Program-made: the position numbers and the translations under genes | Assembly (NCBI GenBank): GCA_045541875.1 | Contig: JAZQJX010000096.1 | Span: forward strand, 62,001 to 126,000 | From: RGIG1828 sp045541875 | Lineage (GTDB): Bacteria; Bacillota; Clostridia; UMGS1810 | Direction of reading: 5' to 3' | Length of the DNA: 64,000 nt | Notes under the pieces: generated by a model | Told to the model about the DNA's origin: nothing | What the model saw: the letters and a program-made list of their open reading frames with translations, nothing else | The model's database searches: none | In this document: positions 52,413 through 61,699 of the stretch, piece by piece | Position numbering within the stretch: position 1 is the first letter of the stretch | Layout: every line of letters starts with the position of its first letter

Positions 52413-53597
52413 ATGAGCAGAAAGTTGTTTACATCAGAATCAGTAACTGAAGGACATCCCGATAAAATCTGTGATCAGATTTCAGATGCTGTTTTGGATG
52501 CCATAATAAAAGAAGATCCCATGGCGAGAGTTGCCTGTGAAACTGCGGTAACAACAGGTATGATAATGATAATGGGAGAGATTTCTGCAAACTGCAGTAT
52601 CAACTTTGCAGAAGTTGCAAGAAAAACAGTTGAAAGAATAGGATATGACAGAGCAAAATTTGGATTTGACTGTCACACTTGCGGCGTAATCACCAGTATA
52701 GATAAGCAGTCTGATGATATTGCCCTTGGTGTTGATAAATCCTACGAAGCAAAGAGAACTTCAAACAACGAGGAAGATAACGGCGCAGGAGACCAGGGTA
52801 TGATGTTTGGATTTGCCTGTGATGAAACTCCTGAACTTATGCCAATGCCCATCTCTCTTGCCCACAAACTCAGCATGAAACTTTCGCAAATCAGAAAAGA
52901 TGGCGTCGTTGACTATCTGCGCCCTGATGGAAAAACTCAGGTTACTGTTGAATATGACGGCGATAAACCCGTAAGAGTTGACACAGTTGTAATTTCAACA
53001 CAGCATAGTCCTGATGTGACCATAGAAACAATAGAAAAAGATCTTAAAGAACTTGTCATAAAACCCACAATTCCTGCACATCTTCTTGATGATAATACAA
53101 AGTATTATATAAATCCCACAGGAAGATTTGTAATCGGCGGACCTCAGGGTGATTCAGGTCTGACAGGTCGTAAAATTATTGTAGATACATACGGAGGATA
53201 TGCAAGACATGGCGGCGGGGCATTTTCAGGAAAAGATCCCACAAAAGTTGACAGAAGTGCAGCCTATGCCGCAAGATATGTTGCCAAAAACATTGTAAAA
53301 GCAGGTCTTGCAAAAAAATGCGAAGTTCAGATTGCATATGCTATAGGTGTAAGTACACCCGTATCTGTATATGTTGACACATTTGGTACAGGAAAAATAT
53401 CTGATGAAAAACTTCAGGAACTTGTAGTAAAAGTCTTTGATCTTCGCCCTGTTGCCATAATCAATTCTCTGAAACTCAGACGTCCCATCTATGAAAAAAC
53501 CGCATCATACGGACATTTTGGAAGAGAAGACGCGGATTTCACATGGGAAATCTGTGATAAAGCCGACACCTTAAGAAAAATGGCAGAAAACCTTTGA
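52413..53597 (+). CDS. metK: S-adenosylmethionine synthetase
   Basis: 394 residues from ATG 52413 behind GGAGG. Makes SAM from methionine and ATP. GHPDKICDQISDA, GAGDQGMMFGFA, GGGAFSGKDPTKVDRSAAY and DLTGRK-type loops are present. No SAM riboswitch is seen, the gene being internal to the operon. It is the last gene before a hairpin. Confidence 0.98.
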   Translation: MSRKLFTSESVTEGHPDKICDQISDAVLDAIIKEDPMARVACETAVTTGMIMIMGEISANCSINFAEVARKTVERIGYDRAKFGFDCHTCGVITSIDKQSDDIALGVDKSYEAKRTSNNEEDNGAGDQGMMFGFACDETPELMPMPISLAHKLSMKLSQIRKDGVVDYLRPDGKTQVTVEYDGDKPVRVDTVVISTQHSPDVTIETIEKDLKELVIKPTIPAHLLDDNTKYYINPTGRFVIGGPQGDSGLTGRKIIVDTYGGYARHGGGAFSGKDPTKVDRSAAYAARYVAKNIVKAGLAKKCEVQIAYAIGVSTPVSVYVDTFGTGKISDEKLQELVVKVFDLRPVAIINSLKLRRPIYEKTASYGHFGREDADFTWEICDKADTLRKMAENL

Positions 53598-53626
53598 AAA
53601 AAGTATTATATGTAAACTTAAATAAG

Positions 53627-53654
53627 CCTCTTTGCATATTATAATGCGAAGAGG
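53627..53654 (+). terminator. Hairpin after metK that covers the next ribosome site
   Basis: CCTCTTTGCAT (53627-53637) pairs with ATGCGAAGAGG (53644-53654) with one wobble, then TGTTTGCT. The right arm is the AGAGG ribosome site of the gene at 53663. Weak terminator, or translational gate. Confidence 0.55.
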
Positions 53655-53662
53655 TGTTTGCT

Positions 53663-54022
53663 ATGGTAACAACAATAATATATAAATCCCTTCTGACGTT
53701 TTTTGCCCTTTATGGACTTGTGCAACTGATAAAAGATGTTATAGACTTTTGTACAGACATCTTTAATGACAAAGAAAAGTGTACTTTGGTTATTAAAGTG
53801 AAAAACGGTGAAAACTCTCTTGAATACACGGTAAGAATGCTTATATGGAAAATGCTTGGTTCTTCGTCTTTGGGATATATCCCCGAAATTCTCATAGTGG
53901 ATATGGGTTCGGATGATATGACCGAAAAAATAGCAAAAAAACTGTGTGATGAATATTCTTTTATATATTACACAACATCTGAACTTTACGAGAAAGCGAA
54001 AGGAAATAAAGATGAGATATAA
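53663..54022 (+). CDS. Small membrane-anchored protein with a glycosyltransferase-like segment
   Basis: 119 residues from ATG 53663 (GTG 53654 is the alternative). One N-terminal membrane segment (about 8-30), then VKNGENSLEYTVRMLIW and ILIVDMGSDDMTEKIAKKLC, which recalls the start of a GT-A glycosyltransferase fold (DxGSxDxT) without the rest of it. No function assigned. Its end overlaps the radical SAM gene, so the two are co-translated. Confidence 0.65.
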   Translation: MVTTIIYKSLLTFFALYGLVQLIKDVIDFCTDIFNDKEKCTLVIKVKNGENSLEYTVRMLIWKMLGSSSLGYIPEILIVDMGSDDMTEKIAKKLCDEYSFIYYTTSELYEKAKGNKDEI

Positions 54023-54962
54023 TACCTACAGTGAATATCTGAAAAATAAATATGGAGAAAGGGTATACAAAATACCTGTAAATCAGAATCTCACCTGTCC
54101 AAATCGGGATGGATGTCTCGGAAAGGGAGGATGCATTTTTTGCGGCGAGGAGGGGGCTGCTTTTGAGAACCTGCCGCCTGAGATGTGCATTGGAGAACAG
54201 ATAGAGAATAATATTGCATATATCGGCAAAAAGTATAAAGCAAATAAGTATATAATATATTTTCAGAATTACTCCAATACATATATGCCTTTTGAAGATT
54301 TCAAAAAAATGATTGCACAGTCAAAACACGATAATGTCTGTGCCATATACATATCCACCCGACCCGATTGCATAAGCGACATTTATATGGAATACCTGAA
54401 AGAGTTTTCACTTGAAACAGGATATGACATATGCATAGAACTTGGACTTCAGACAGTTAATTATAAAACTCTTGAAATCATAAACAGAAAACATACTGTG
54501 GCAGAATTTATAGATGCTGTTTTAACCGTTCATAAATATGGCTTTGAAGTGTGCGCCCATCTCATTTTAAATCTTCCCTGGGATAATATGGACGATGTGA
54601 TTGAATGTGCAAAAACAGTTTCTGCTTTGAGGGTAGAACAGGTAAAACTTCACAGTCTCTACATTCCCTATAACACGCCTCTTGCAAAGATGTATGAAAG
54701 AGGGGAATTTGATATGGGTTCATATCATGACTATATTGAAAAAGTCATAACGTTTCTTCGCTATCTTTCACCCCATATCATAATTCAGAGAATAATCGGG
54801 AGAGCAAAAGAAAGCGAAACCGCCTTTTCAAACTATGGAATGAGTTGGTGGAAAATTAAAGATGAAATTGATGAAATAATGGAAAAAGAGAACATACGTC
54901 AGGGTGATAAATGTGATTACCTCGGCGGAAAAGCGCTTAAAAATTTCAAATCTACGAAATAA
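54012..54962 (+). CDS. TIGR01212-family radical SAM protein
   Basis: 316 residues from ATG 54012, overlapping the previous gene. CPNRDGCLGKGGCIFC supplies the iron-sulfur cysteines of this family; later ELGLQTVNYKTLEIINRKH and AHLILNLPWDN are typical. Uses SAM radical chemistry; substrate uncertain, the family is linked to tRNA modification (YtqA-like) by similarity only. Confidence 0.88.
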   Translation: MRYNTYSEYLKNKYGERVYKIPVNQNLTCPNRDGCLGKGGCIFCGEEGAAFENLPPEMCIGEQIENNIAYIGKKYKANKYIIYFQNYSNTYMPFEDFKKMIAQSKHDNVCAIYISTRPDCISDIYMEYLKEFSLETGYDICIELGLQTVNYKTLEIINRKHTVAEFIDAVLTVHKYGFEVCAHLILNLPWDNMDDVIECAKTVSALRVEQVKLHSLYIPYNTPLAKMYERGEFDMGSYHDYIEKVITFLRYLSPHIIIQRIIGRAKESETAFSNYGMSWWKIKDEIDEIMEKENIRQGDKCDYLGGKALKNFKSTK

Positions 54963-54983
54963 CGTTGAAAATGCCGAAAAAAC

Positions 54984-55012
54984 TTGTAATTTTATCAGAA
55001 GTTTGGTATAAT
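54984..55012 (+). promoter_or_regulatory. Promoter of the yicC-rlmN operon
   Basis: TTGTAA (54984-54989), 17 bases, TATAAT (55007-55012) with TGG before it (extended -10), 38 bases before yicC. Confidence 0.8.
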
Positions 55013-55049
55013 AAAATGTAAAAATTTTTATCTTGGGAGATTATGCGTT

Positions 55050-55928
55050 ATGATAAAAAGTATGACGGGATACGGAAGAGCGGAACAACTCTTCGACAGT
55101 TACAAAATCAATGTGGAAATCAAATCTGTAAATAACAGATACCTTGATGTTAACACAAAAGTGTACAAGCAGTATTCTTTTCTTGAAGAGGTTGTAAGAG
55201 AGTGTGTATCTTCATCTCTCAGCCGGGGAAAAGTTGACATTTTTGTACAGGTTGAACCCATAGGAGAGGAAGAAATTGTTGTATCTCTCAATGATGGAGT
55301 GGTTAAAGGATACAAGGATGCAATGACAAAAATTGCAGATGTTGCAAAAGTACCCGATGATATTACGGTATCATCATTTTTAAGACTTCCCGATGTGTTT
55401 GTAATTGAAAAACAGGAAAAAGATAAAGACAAAATCTCAAAAGATGCAAGGGAAGTAGTTGAAAAAGCCATTTTTGACTTGTCTCAGAATCGTCAAAGAG
55501 AAGGAGAAAGACTTAAAAATTTCTTTGATTTGTGCATTGTAAACATCAAAGATATTCTTTCTGTCATAAAAGAAAGATCTCCTCAGACAGTTGACGAATA
55601 CAAGCAGAAAATGAAAGAAAGAATTGAGGATATTCTATCGGGAGTTGAAGTTGATGAGGCAAGACTTCTTACAGAGGTTGGCATTTTTGCAGATAAGGTC
55701 AACATTACAGAAGAGATAATCCGATTTGAAAGCCACTTAAAGGAATACTCTCATCTTCTCAATTCCGATATTGCAATTGGCAGAAAACTTGATTTCATAA
55801 TTCAGGAACTTAACCGCGAAGCCAATACAATGGGTTCAAAATGCAATGACTACATAATAAGCAAATCAGTTGTTGAACTCAAATCTGAAATAGAAAAACT
55901 CAGAGAGCAAGTACAGAATATCGAATAG
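55050..55928 (+). CDS. YicC-type endoribonuclease
   Basis: 292 residues, normal length. N-terminal MIKSMTGYGRAE and NRYLDVNTK and the C-terminal IQELNREANTMGSKCND are the two YicC signatures. YicC proteins form a ring-like endoribonuclease affecting small-RNA and mRNA decay. First gene of the operon, ATG preceded by GGGAG. Confidence 0.94.
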   Translation: MIKSMTGYGRAEQLFDSYKINVEIKSVNNRYLDVNTKVYKQYSFLEEVVRECVSSSLSRGKVDIFVQVEPIGEEEIVVSLNDGVVKGYKDAMTKIADVAKVPDDITVSSFLRLPDVFVIEKQEKDKDKISKDAREVVEKAIFDLSQNRQREGERLKNFFDLCIVNIKDILSVIKERSPQTVDEYKQKMKERIEDILSGVEVDEARLLTEVGIFADKVNITEEIIRFESHLKEYSHLLNSDIAIGRKLDFIIQELNREANTMGSKCNDYIISKSVVELKSEIEKLREQVQNIE

Positions 55929-55939
55929 GAGAAGATTTG

Positions 55940-56212
55940 ATGAAATTAATTAACATAGGTTTTGGCAGCATAGTTTCACAGGAAAGAGTTGTTGCAGTAA
56001 TAAGCCCCGAATCTGCACCTGTAAAAAGAATAATTTCAGAAGCAAGGGAAAGAGGAATGCTTATAGACGCAACATACGGCAGAAAAACAAAATCGGTCAT
56101 AATATGTGACAGTGAACATATAATTCTTTCTGCAGTACAAACGGAAATTATGTCATCAAGATTCAGCAAAGATTTTGTGCATATAGGCGAGGAGGAAATT
56201 TCAGATGACTGA
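55940..56212 (+). CDS. remA: RemA/DUF370 DNA-binding regulator
   Basis: 90 residues from ATG 55940. NIGFGSIVSQERVVAVISPESAPVKR and LIDATYGRKTKSVI match RemA, which in Bacillus controls matrix and osmoprotection genes through ring-like DNA binding. It is in its conserved place between yicC and gmk, overlapping gmk by 8 bases. Targets in this organism are unknown. Confidence 0.93.
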   Translation: MKLINIGFGSIVSQERVVAVISPESAPVKRIISEARERGMLIDATYGRKTKSVIICDSEHIILSAVQTEIMSSRFSKDFVHIGEEEISDD

Positions 56213-56819
56213 TAAGGGAACTTTAATAGTTTTCTCAGGACCGTCGGGTTCAGGAAAAGGAACCATTCTTTCTAACTTTTATGATTCCTATGCAGATGAC
56301 AAAATAAAATACTCAGTGTCTGCAACAACAAGAAATCCAAGAGAGGGCGAAAAAGACGGAGTTAACTACTTTTTCAAAACAAAAGAAGAATTTGAAAATA
56401 TGATATCCGACGGACAGTTCCTTGAATGGGCAAAGTTTTGCGATAACTATTACGGAACTCCCAAAAAGGCGGTAACTGACCTTGTGGATTCAGGTTATGA
56501 CGTGATTTTGGAAATCGAAACCGTGGGAGCAATGAATGTGAAAAAGAACTTTCCTGATGCGGTGATGGTCTTTGTTCTTCCACCTTCTGTGGAAGAACTC
56601 AAAAAAAGACTTTCCGGAAGAGGAACAGAAACAGAGGACGTCATAGAAAAGAGAATAGAGACAGCCCTTGGTGAACTTCCTCTGGCGCAAAAATATGATT
56701 ATGTAATCGTAAATGATGAAGTGGAGAAAGCCACAGAAAAGTTCTGGACGATTGTAAGGGCGGAACGATTAAAAACAAGTAAAAATAAAAAAACTATAAT
56801 AGAGGTGTGTGAAAAATGA
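56205..56819 (+). CDS. gmk: Guanylate kinase
   Basis: 204 residues. Phosphorylates GMP to GDP. P-loop FSGPSGSGKGT near residue 10, GMP-binding SATTRNPREGEKDGVNY and EWAKFCDNYYGTP. Overlaps rpoZ by 4 bases. Confidence 0.97.
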   Translation: MTDKGTLIVFSGPSGSGKGTILSNFYDSYADDKIKYSVSATTRNPREGEKDGVNYFFKTKEEFENMISDGQFLEWAKFCDNYYGTPKKAVTDLVDSGYDVILEIETVGAMNVKKNFPDAVMVFVLPPSVEELKKRLSGRGTETEDVIEKRIETALGELPLAQKYDYVIVNDEVEKATEKFWTIVRAERLKTSKNKKTIIEVCEK

Positions 56820-57115
56820 TTTATCCATCAATCAACGAAATTATGAAAGCAAAAGACATTGACAGCAAGTATACTCTTGTAATTGCCACAGCAAAAAGAG
56901 CACGTGAAATCAATCAGTCAAAAGTAACATTCACAGAATGTAAGTCTGACAAAGCAGTTACCGTTGCACTTCACGAAATTGCTGAAAATAAAGTCAATCT
57001 TAAAAGTTCAGACGAAAATAAACCCGTAATCGTATCAGATGCGATTATGAATCAGATTCTTGAAGAGGATCTTTCAGCATCACTGGAAGAAAATTTAGAG
57101 TCTGACGGAGAATAA
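56816..57115 (+). CDS. rpoZ: RNA polymerase omega subunit
   Basis: 99 residues. YTLVIATAKRAREINQ and VTVALHEIAENKV are typical of omega, which helps assemble beta-prime. In the usual gmk-rpoZ-priA order. The acidic C-tail extends a little beyond the shortest family members. Confidence 0.93.
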   Translation: MIYPSINEIMKAKDIDSKYTLVIATAKRAREINQSKVTFTECKSDKAVTVALHEIAENKVNLKSSDENKPVIVSDAIMNQILEEDLSASLEENLESDGE

Positions 57116-57134
57116 TTAAACGGAGGGACAGAGC

Positions 57135-59588
57135 TTGGTTGCAAGAGTTGTTATAAATTCAAATACACTTTCAACAGATAGGCTCTATGATTACTCAATA
57201 CCCTCATGCCTTGATGAGAAAATAAGGCTTGGGATGAGAGTCAAAGTCCCTTTTGGTCGAGGAAACAGATTTCAAGAAGCCTATGTTTATGAGATTGTTC
57301 AAAAAAGTGAATGTCAGGGGTTAAAGTCAATATCCGATATAGTAAGCGATAAGACATATTTTGGCAAAAAGGAAGTGGAACTCATCGAATTTATGAGACA
57401 CAGATATTTTTGCTCATATATGTCTGCTATCCGCTCCTTTGTGCCCGCCGGCGTTAATGTGAAGTATGTTAATTACATATCCATTTCGCCCGTTGCTGAT
57501 TCTTGCGAGGTTGAAAAATACTGCAAAAAATCGTCAGTCGGTGCAAAAATAATCAAATGCATTCAGGTCTATGGTGCCATGTCGGAGGATGAACTGAAAC
57601 TTGAAACAGGTAAAACATCAGTCAGAGCCACTTTGAATAAACTCAAGGACAAAGGCTTTATTTTGATTGAACAAAGAGAATATGAGAATGTAAAAGACAC
57701 CTATAAAACCTATGTCGAACTTGCAATTGACAGGCAAGATGCCTACGATCTTATTGATACCATATCAAAAAAAGCCCCTGCAAGAGCAAGAATCCTTGAG
57801 ATTCTTTCAGAAAACTATGACATTGAACTTTCCGAACTTCTCATGTATGCCGAAACTTCAAAGTCAACTCTTGATGCTCTTTATGAAAAAGGAATCATAA
57901 ATTATCGGAAAGTGGTATGCAATGATTCAAATATTTCCTATGACACTTCATATAAAAAAGAAAAACCTGTGCTCACAAAAAGACAGGCGGAAGTTGTGGA
58001 AGAGATTTCATCCTCTATATCATCCGGTGAAAAGGGCGCATTTTTAATTCATGGCGTAACCGGAAGCGGAAAAACAGAAGTGTATCTCTCTCTTATGGAA
58101 AAGGCAATCGAACTTGGAAAATCCGCCATAATGCTTGTGCCGGAAATTTCTTTGACGCCGCAGATGATATCGCAGATATTTTCAAGATTTGGCGATGACG
58201 TTGCCGTTCTTCACAGCAAACTTACCGTAAAACAAAGATTCAATCAGTGGAACAGAATTAAAAATAATGAAGTTAAGATTGCAGTCGGTGCAAGGAGTGC
58301 AATTTTTGCACCCTTTGAAAATGTGGGACTCATAATCATTGATGAGGAACACGAAAGCACCTACAAATCTGAAATGTCACCAAGATATAACGCAATAGAA
58401 ATAGCAAGATATATCGTAAACCGGGACAAATCCACCCTTGTTCTTGCAAGTGCCACACCGTCGGTAGATGACTATTATAAGCAGGAACGAAAGGCATATA
58501 AACTTCTGGAAATGCCTGAGAGAATCAACAAAGGGCCTCTACCTGAAGTTGAAATTGCGGATATGAGAAAAGAGATAGAAGAAGGAAATATGAGCATTTT
58601 CAGTAAATCTATGAAAGATGCCATAGATGAAACTCTCAAAAGAAATGAGCAAATCATTCTTTTTTTAAACCGCAGAGGTTTTTCAGGTTTTGTGTCATGC
58701 AGAAACTGTGGATTTGTTATGAAATGCCCGAATTGTAATGTATCTTTGACCTATCATAAAACCATTGGCAAGATGGTCTGTCACTATTGTGACTATAAAA
58801 CTCCCTTGAAAACAAAATGTCCCTCCTGTGACAGTAAGCATATACGCTTTTTCGGAATAGGGACAGAAAGAATTGTAGACGAAGTTCATAAATTATATCC
58901 GATGGCAAGAGTCATCAGAATGGATGCTGACACCACAAGCGGAAGAATGGGACATGAAAACATTCTTGGCACATTTAAAAATGGTGATGCAGATATTTTG
59001 GTTGGCACTCAGATGATTACAAAAGGTCTTGATTTTGAAAATGTTACACTTGTTGGCATTGTTGCTGCCGATATGAGCCTTAATATGGATGACTACAAGG
59101 CATGCGAGAGAACTTTCGACCTGATAACTCAGGTAATAGGCAGGGCAGGAAGAGCCCAAAAGAGAGGCAGAGCAATAATTCAGACCTATAATCCCGATGA
59201 TGAAACCATCATATACAGTGCAAATCAGGATTACAAAGGTTTTTATAATCAGGAAATACAAATAAGGCAAATGCTTGGATATCCGCCTTTCACTGAGTTT
59301 ATAAAGTTTCAGTTTTCGGGACAGTCAGAAAAAGAAACAAAATATGCCGCAAAAGACTTTCATGAAAAGGTTGTAAAGTCTTTAGAGGATTTCAATAACA
59401 TTATGGTATATGATGTTTCAGAATCTCCCGTTTTCAGAATTAACAATAAATACAGATACAGATTTTTAATAAAAACACCCTATAACAAAGACATATATAA
59501 TAAATTACACACAATATATGATGAAAGCATTAATAAATATAATGATGTAAGTATCAGTGTGGATGTGAATCCCATAAGCACTTACTGA
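57135..59588 (+). CDS. priA: Primosomal helicase PriA
   Basis: 817 residues from a TTG start 7 bases after GGAGGG. Restarts stalled replication forks. N-terminal 3'-DNA-binding domain, helicase with Walker A GVTGSGKTEVYL, DEEH and RNAIEIARY-type motifs, and zinc-binding cysteines in CRNCGFVMKCPNCNVSLTYH and CHYCDYKTPLKTKCPSC. QVIGRAGRA motif VI is present. An insert around residues 120-270 contains a winged-helix-like region. Confidence 0.96.
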   Translation: MVARVVINSNTLSTDRLYDYSIPSCLDEKIRLGMRVKVPFGRGNRFQEAYVYEIVQKSECQGLKSISDIVSDKTYFGKKEVELIEFMRHRYFCSYMSAIRSFVPAGVNVKYVNYISISPVADSCEVEKYCKKSSVGAKIIKCIQVYGAMSEDELKLETGKTSVRATLNKLKDKGFILIEQREYENVKDTYKTYVELAIDRQDAYDLIDTISKKAPARARILEILSENYDIELSELLMYAETSKSTLDALYEKGIINYRKVVCNDSNISYDTSYKKEKPVLTKRQAEVVEEISSSISSGEKGAFLIHGVTGSGKTEVYLSLMEKAIELGKSAIMLVPEISLTPQMISQIFSRFGDDVAVLHSKLTVKQRFNQWNRIKNNEVKIAVGARSAIFAPFENVGLIIIDEEHESTYKSEMSPRYNAIEIARYIVNRDKSTLVLASATPSVDDYYKQERKAYKLLEMPERINKGPLPEVEIADMRKEIEEGNMSIFSKSMKDAIDETLKRNEQIILFLNRRGFSGFVSCRNCGFVMKCPNCNVSLTYHKTIGKMVCHYCDYKTPLKTKCPSCDSKHIRFFGIGTERIVDEVHKLYPMARVIRMDADTTSGRMGHENILGTFKNGDADILVGTQMITKGLDFENVTLVGIVAADMSLNMDDYKACERTFDLITQVIGRAGRAQKRGRAIIQTYNPDDETIIYSANQDYKGFYNQEIQIRQMLGYPPFTEFIKFQFSGQSEKETKYAAKDFHEKVVKSLEDFNNIMVYDVSESPVFRINNKYRYRFLIKTPYNKDIYNKLHTIYDESINKYNDVSISVDVNPISTY

Positions 59589-59601
59589 CGGAGGAATTAA
59601 A

Positions 59602-60060
59602 ATGGCAATAAGAAATGTCAGAAAATTAGGCGATGAAATACTGAGAAAAAAGTCAAGACCTGTTGAGGAAATTGACTCTAAAATAATAACTCTTCTTGAA
59701 GATATGGCAGATACAATGTATTACACTCAGGGCGTTGGTCTTGCCGCACCTCAGGTTGGAATTTTGAAAAGAATTGCAGTAATAGATGTTGGTGATGGGT
59801 TAATAGAACTGATAAATCCCGAAATAATAGAAACATCAGGTGAGCAGACAGACAAAGAAGGATGCCTTAGCGTTCCGGGAAAATATGGCTTGGTTTCAAG
59901 ACCGTATAAGGTTACTGTAAGAGCCACAGACAGAGACGGAAATCTTTTCGAGATGACAGGCGAAGGTCTTCTTGCCAGAGCATTTTGCCACGAAATAGAA
60001 CATCTTGACGGGTATCTTTTTGTGGATAAAGTAACAGAATATGTAGAGGTTGATGATTGA
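59602..60060 (+). CDS. def: Peptide deformylase
   Basis: 152 residues. Removes N-formyl from new proteins. GVGLAAPQVG, EGCLSVPG and HEIEHLDG supply the metal ligands (Cys, two His) and catalytic Glu. Immediately upstream of fmt, overlapping it by one base, so formylation and deformylation are linked. Confidence 0.97.
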   Translation: MAIRNVRKLGDEILRKKSRPVEEIDSKIITLLEDMADTMYYTQGVGLAAPQVGILKRIAVIDVGDGLIELINPEIIETSGEQTDKEGCLSVPGKYGLVSRPYKVTVRATDRDGNLFEMTGEGLLARAFCHEIEHLDGYLFVDKVTEYVEVDD

Positions 60061-61001
60061 TGAAAATTATGTTTATGGGTACACCTGACTTTGCGGTGGT
60101 ATCTTTAAAAGCACTCTTTGAAGCAGGACATGAAGTATGCGCAGTTGTAACAATGCCTGACAAACCCAAAGGCAGAGGACACAAAATGGCACATACACCT
60201 GTATATGAAGCAGCATCAGAATACGGAGTGAGTGTATATACTCCTGAAAATCTCAAAAGAGAGACATTTGAAGAAATTTTAAAAAGTCACAACCCTGAGG
60301 TTATAGTTGTTGTTGCATATGGAAAGATTTTGCCTGAATATGTGCTTTCATTTCCAAAATACGGTTGTATCAATGTTCACGGATCACTTCTTCCGAAATA
60401 CCGGGGTGCAGCACCGATTCAACGTTCCATAATTGATGGATGCAAGGTGACAGGCATCACAACAATGTATATGGAAAAAGGACTTGACACAGGAGATATG
60501 CTTTTGAAAGAAGAGGTTGAAATCACAGATGAAGACAACTTTGAAACCCTTCACGATAAATTGGCAAAAACAGGAGCATCACTCATTGTAAAAACTCTTG
60601 AGTCTTTGAAAAACGGAACCTGTATTCCTGAAAAACAAAATGACGATGAGTCCTGTTATGCTCATATGATAACAAAAGAAACTTGTCTTATCGACTGGTC
60701 AAAAGATGCTTTTTCAATTCATAACCAGATAAGAGGTCTTTCACCTTTTCCGAAAGCCTTCACATATTTCAATTCAAAACAAATGAAGATTCTTTCCTCT
60801 GCCGTTTCAAATAAAAATCATAATGATATATGCGGTAAGGTTCTGGAAGTTTCAAAAGATTCGTTCACTGTTTCCTGCGGAAATGGAACAACACTTGAAA
60901 TATATTCCATTCAGCCGGAAGGAAAAAAAGTTATGAATGTAAGTGATTATCTTAAGGGTAATTCAATTGATGTAAATACAAAATTAGGAGTGATTGTCTG
61001 A
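60060..61001 (+). CDS. fmt: Methionyl-tRNA formyltransferase
   Basis: 313 residues. Adds formyl from 10-formyl-THF to initiator Met-tRNA. FMGTPDFAVVSL, NVHGSLLPKYRGAAPIQ and GITTMYMEKGLDTGDM are the family signatures; C-terminal tRNA-binding domain from about 205. Start ATG shares the A of the def stop. Confidence 0.97.
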   Translation: MKIMFMGTPDFAVVSLKALFEAGHEVCAVVTMPDKPKGRGHKMAHTPVYEAASEYGVSVYTPENLKRETFEEILKSHNPEVIVVVAYGKILPEYVLSFPKYGCINVHGSLLPKYRGAAPIQRSIIDGCKVTGITTMYMEKGLDTGDMLLKEEVEITDEDNFETLHDKLAKTGASLIVKTLESLKNGTCIPEKQNDDESCYAHMITKETCLIDWSKDAFSIHNQIRGLSPFPKAFTYFNSKQMKILSSAVSNKNHNDICGKVLEVSKDSFTVSCGNGTTLEIYSIQPEGKKVMNVSDYLKGNSIDVNTKLGVIV

Positions 61002-61699
61002 TGTATGGCTACTATGGTATTGACTATACTTATATCATCTTTATTTTGCCTGCAATTATAATCTCGCTTATTGCACAAATGAGGGTTACATCAACCTTTG
61101 GAAAGTATAATAAAATTCAGAATTCAAGAAATATGACAGGTTCTCAGGTGGCAAGAAAAATACTTGACCAGAACGGTCTTTCATCTGTTGTGGTTGAACA
61201 TGTTCCCGGAAATCTTTCCGACCATTATGATCCCACATCGAGAACCCTCAGGCTTTCAGATTCGGTGTATTCTTCATCGTCTGTTGCATCCCTTGGTGTT
61301 GCGGCACACGAATGTGGTCATGCCATTCAGCATGCAAAAGGTTATGCCCCTCTCAAAGCACGTCATAGCGTATATCCTGTGGTCAGATTTTCTTCCGCTG
61401 CATCCACACCGCTTATAATCCTCGGACTTATAGTAAATACCCCTGCACTTTTGTATCTTGGAATAATTCTGTTTTCAGCAGTTGTAGTTTTTCAACTTAT
61501 AACTTTGCCTGTCGAATTCAATGCCAGCAAAAGAGCACTTGCAATACTCGAAGATAACAATTTTCTTGATTATGATGAAGTCAGAAGTGCAAAAAAAGTT
61601 CTGAGCGCTGCCGCTATGACATATGTTGCGTCTGCACTAATGTCAATAATGCAGATTTTAAGACTTTTGGTTCTTGCAGGTAACAGGAGAGACAGATGA
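61001..61699 (+). CDS. YugP-type membrane zinc metallopeptidase
   Basis: 232 residues, PF04298-like. N-terminal membrane segment, HECGH zinc motif in GVAAHECGHAIQHAKG, and two further membrane segments (about 128-165 and 200-225). Substrate unknown. Conserved neighbour between fmt and rsmB in Firmicutes. Overlaps both. Confidence 0.9.
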   Translation: MYGYYGIDYTYIIFILPAIIISLIAQMRVTSTFGKYNKIQNSRNMTGSQVARKILDQNGLSSVVVEHVPGNLSDHYDPTSRTLRLSDSVYSSSSVASLGVAAHECGHAIQHAKGYAPLKARHSVYPVVRFSSAASTPLIILGLIVNTPALLYLGIILFSAVVVFQLITLPVEFNASKRALAILEDNNFLDYDEVRSAKKVLSAAAMTYVASALMSIMQILRLLVLAGNRRDR

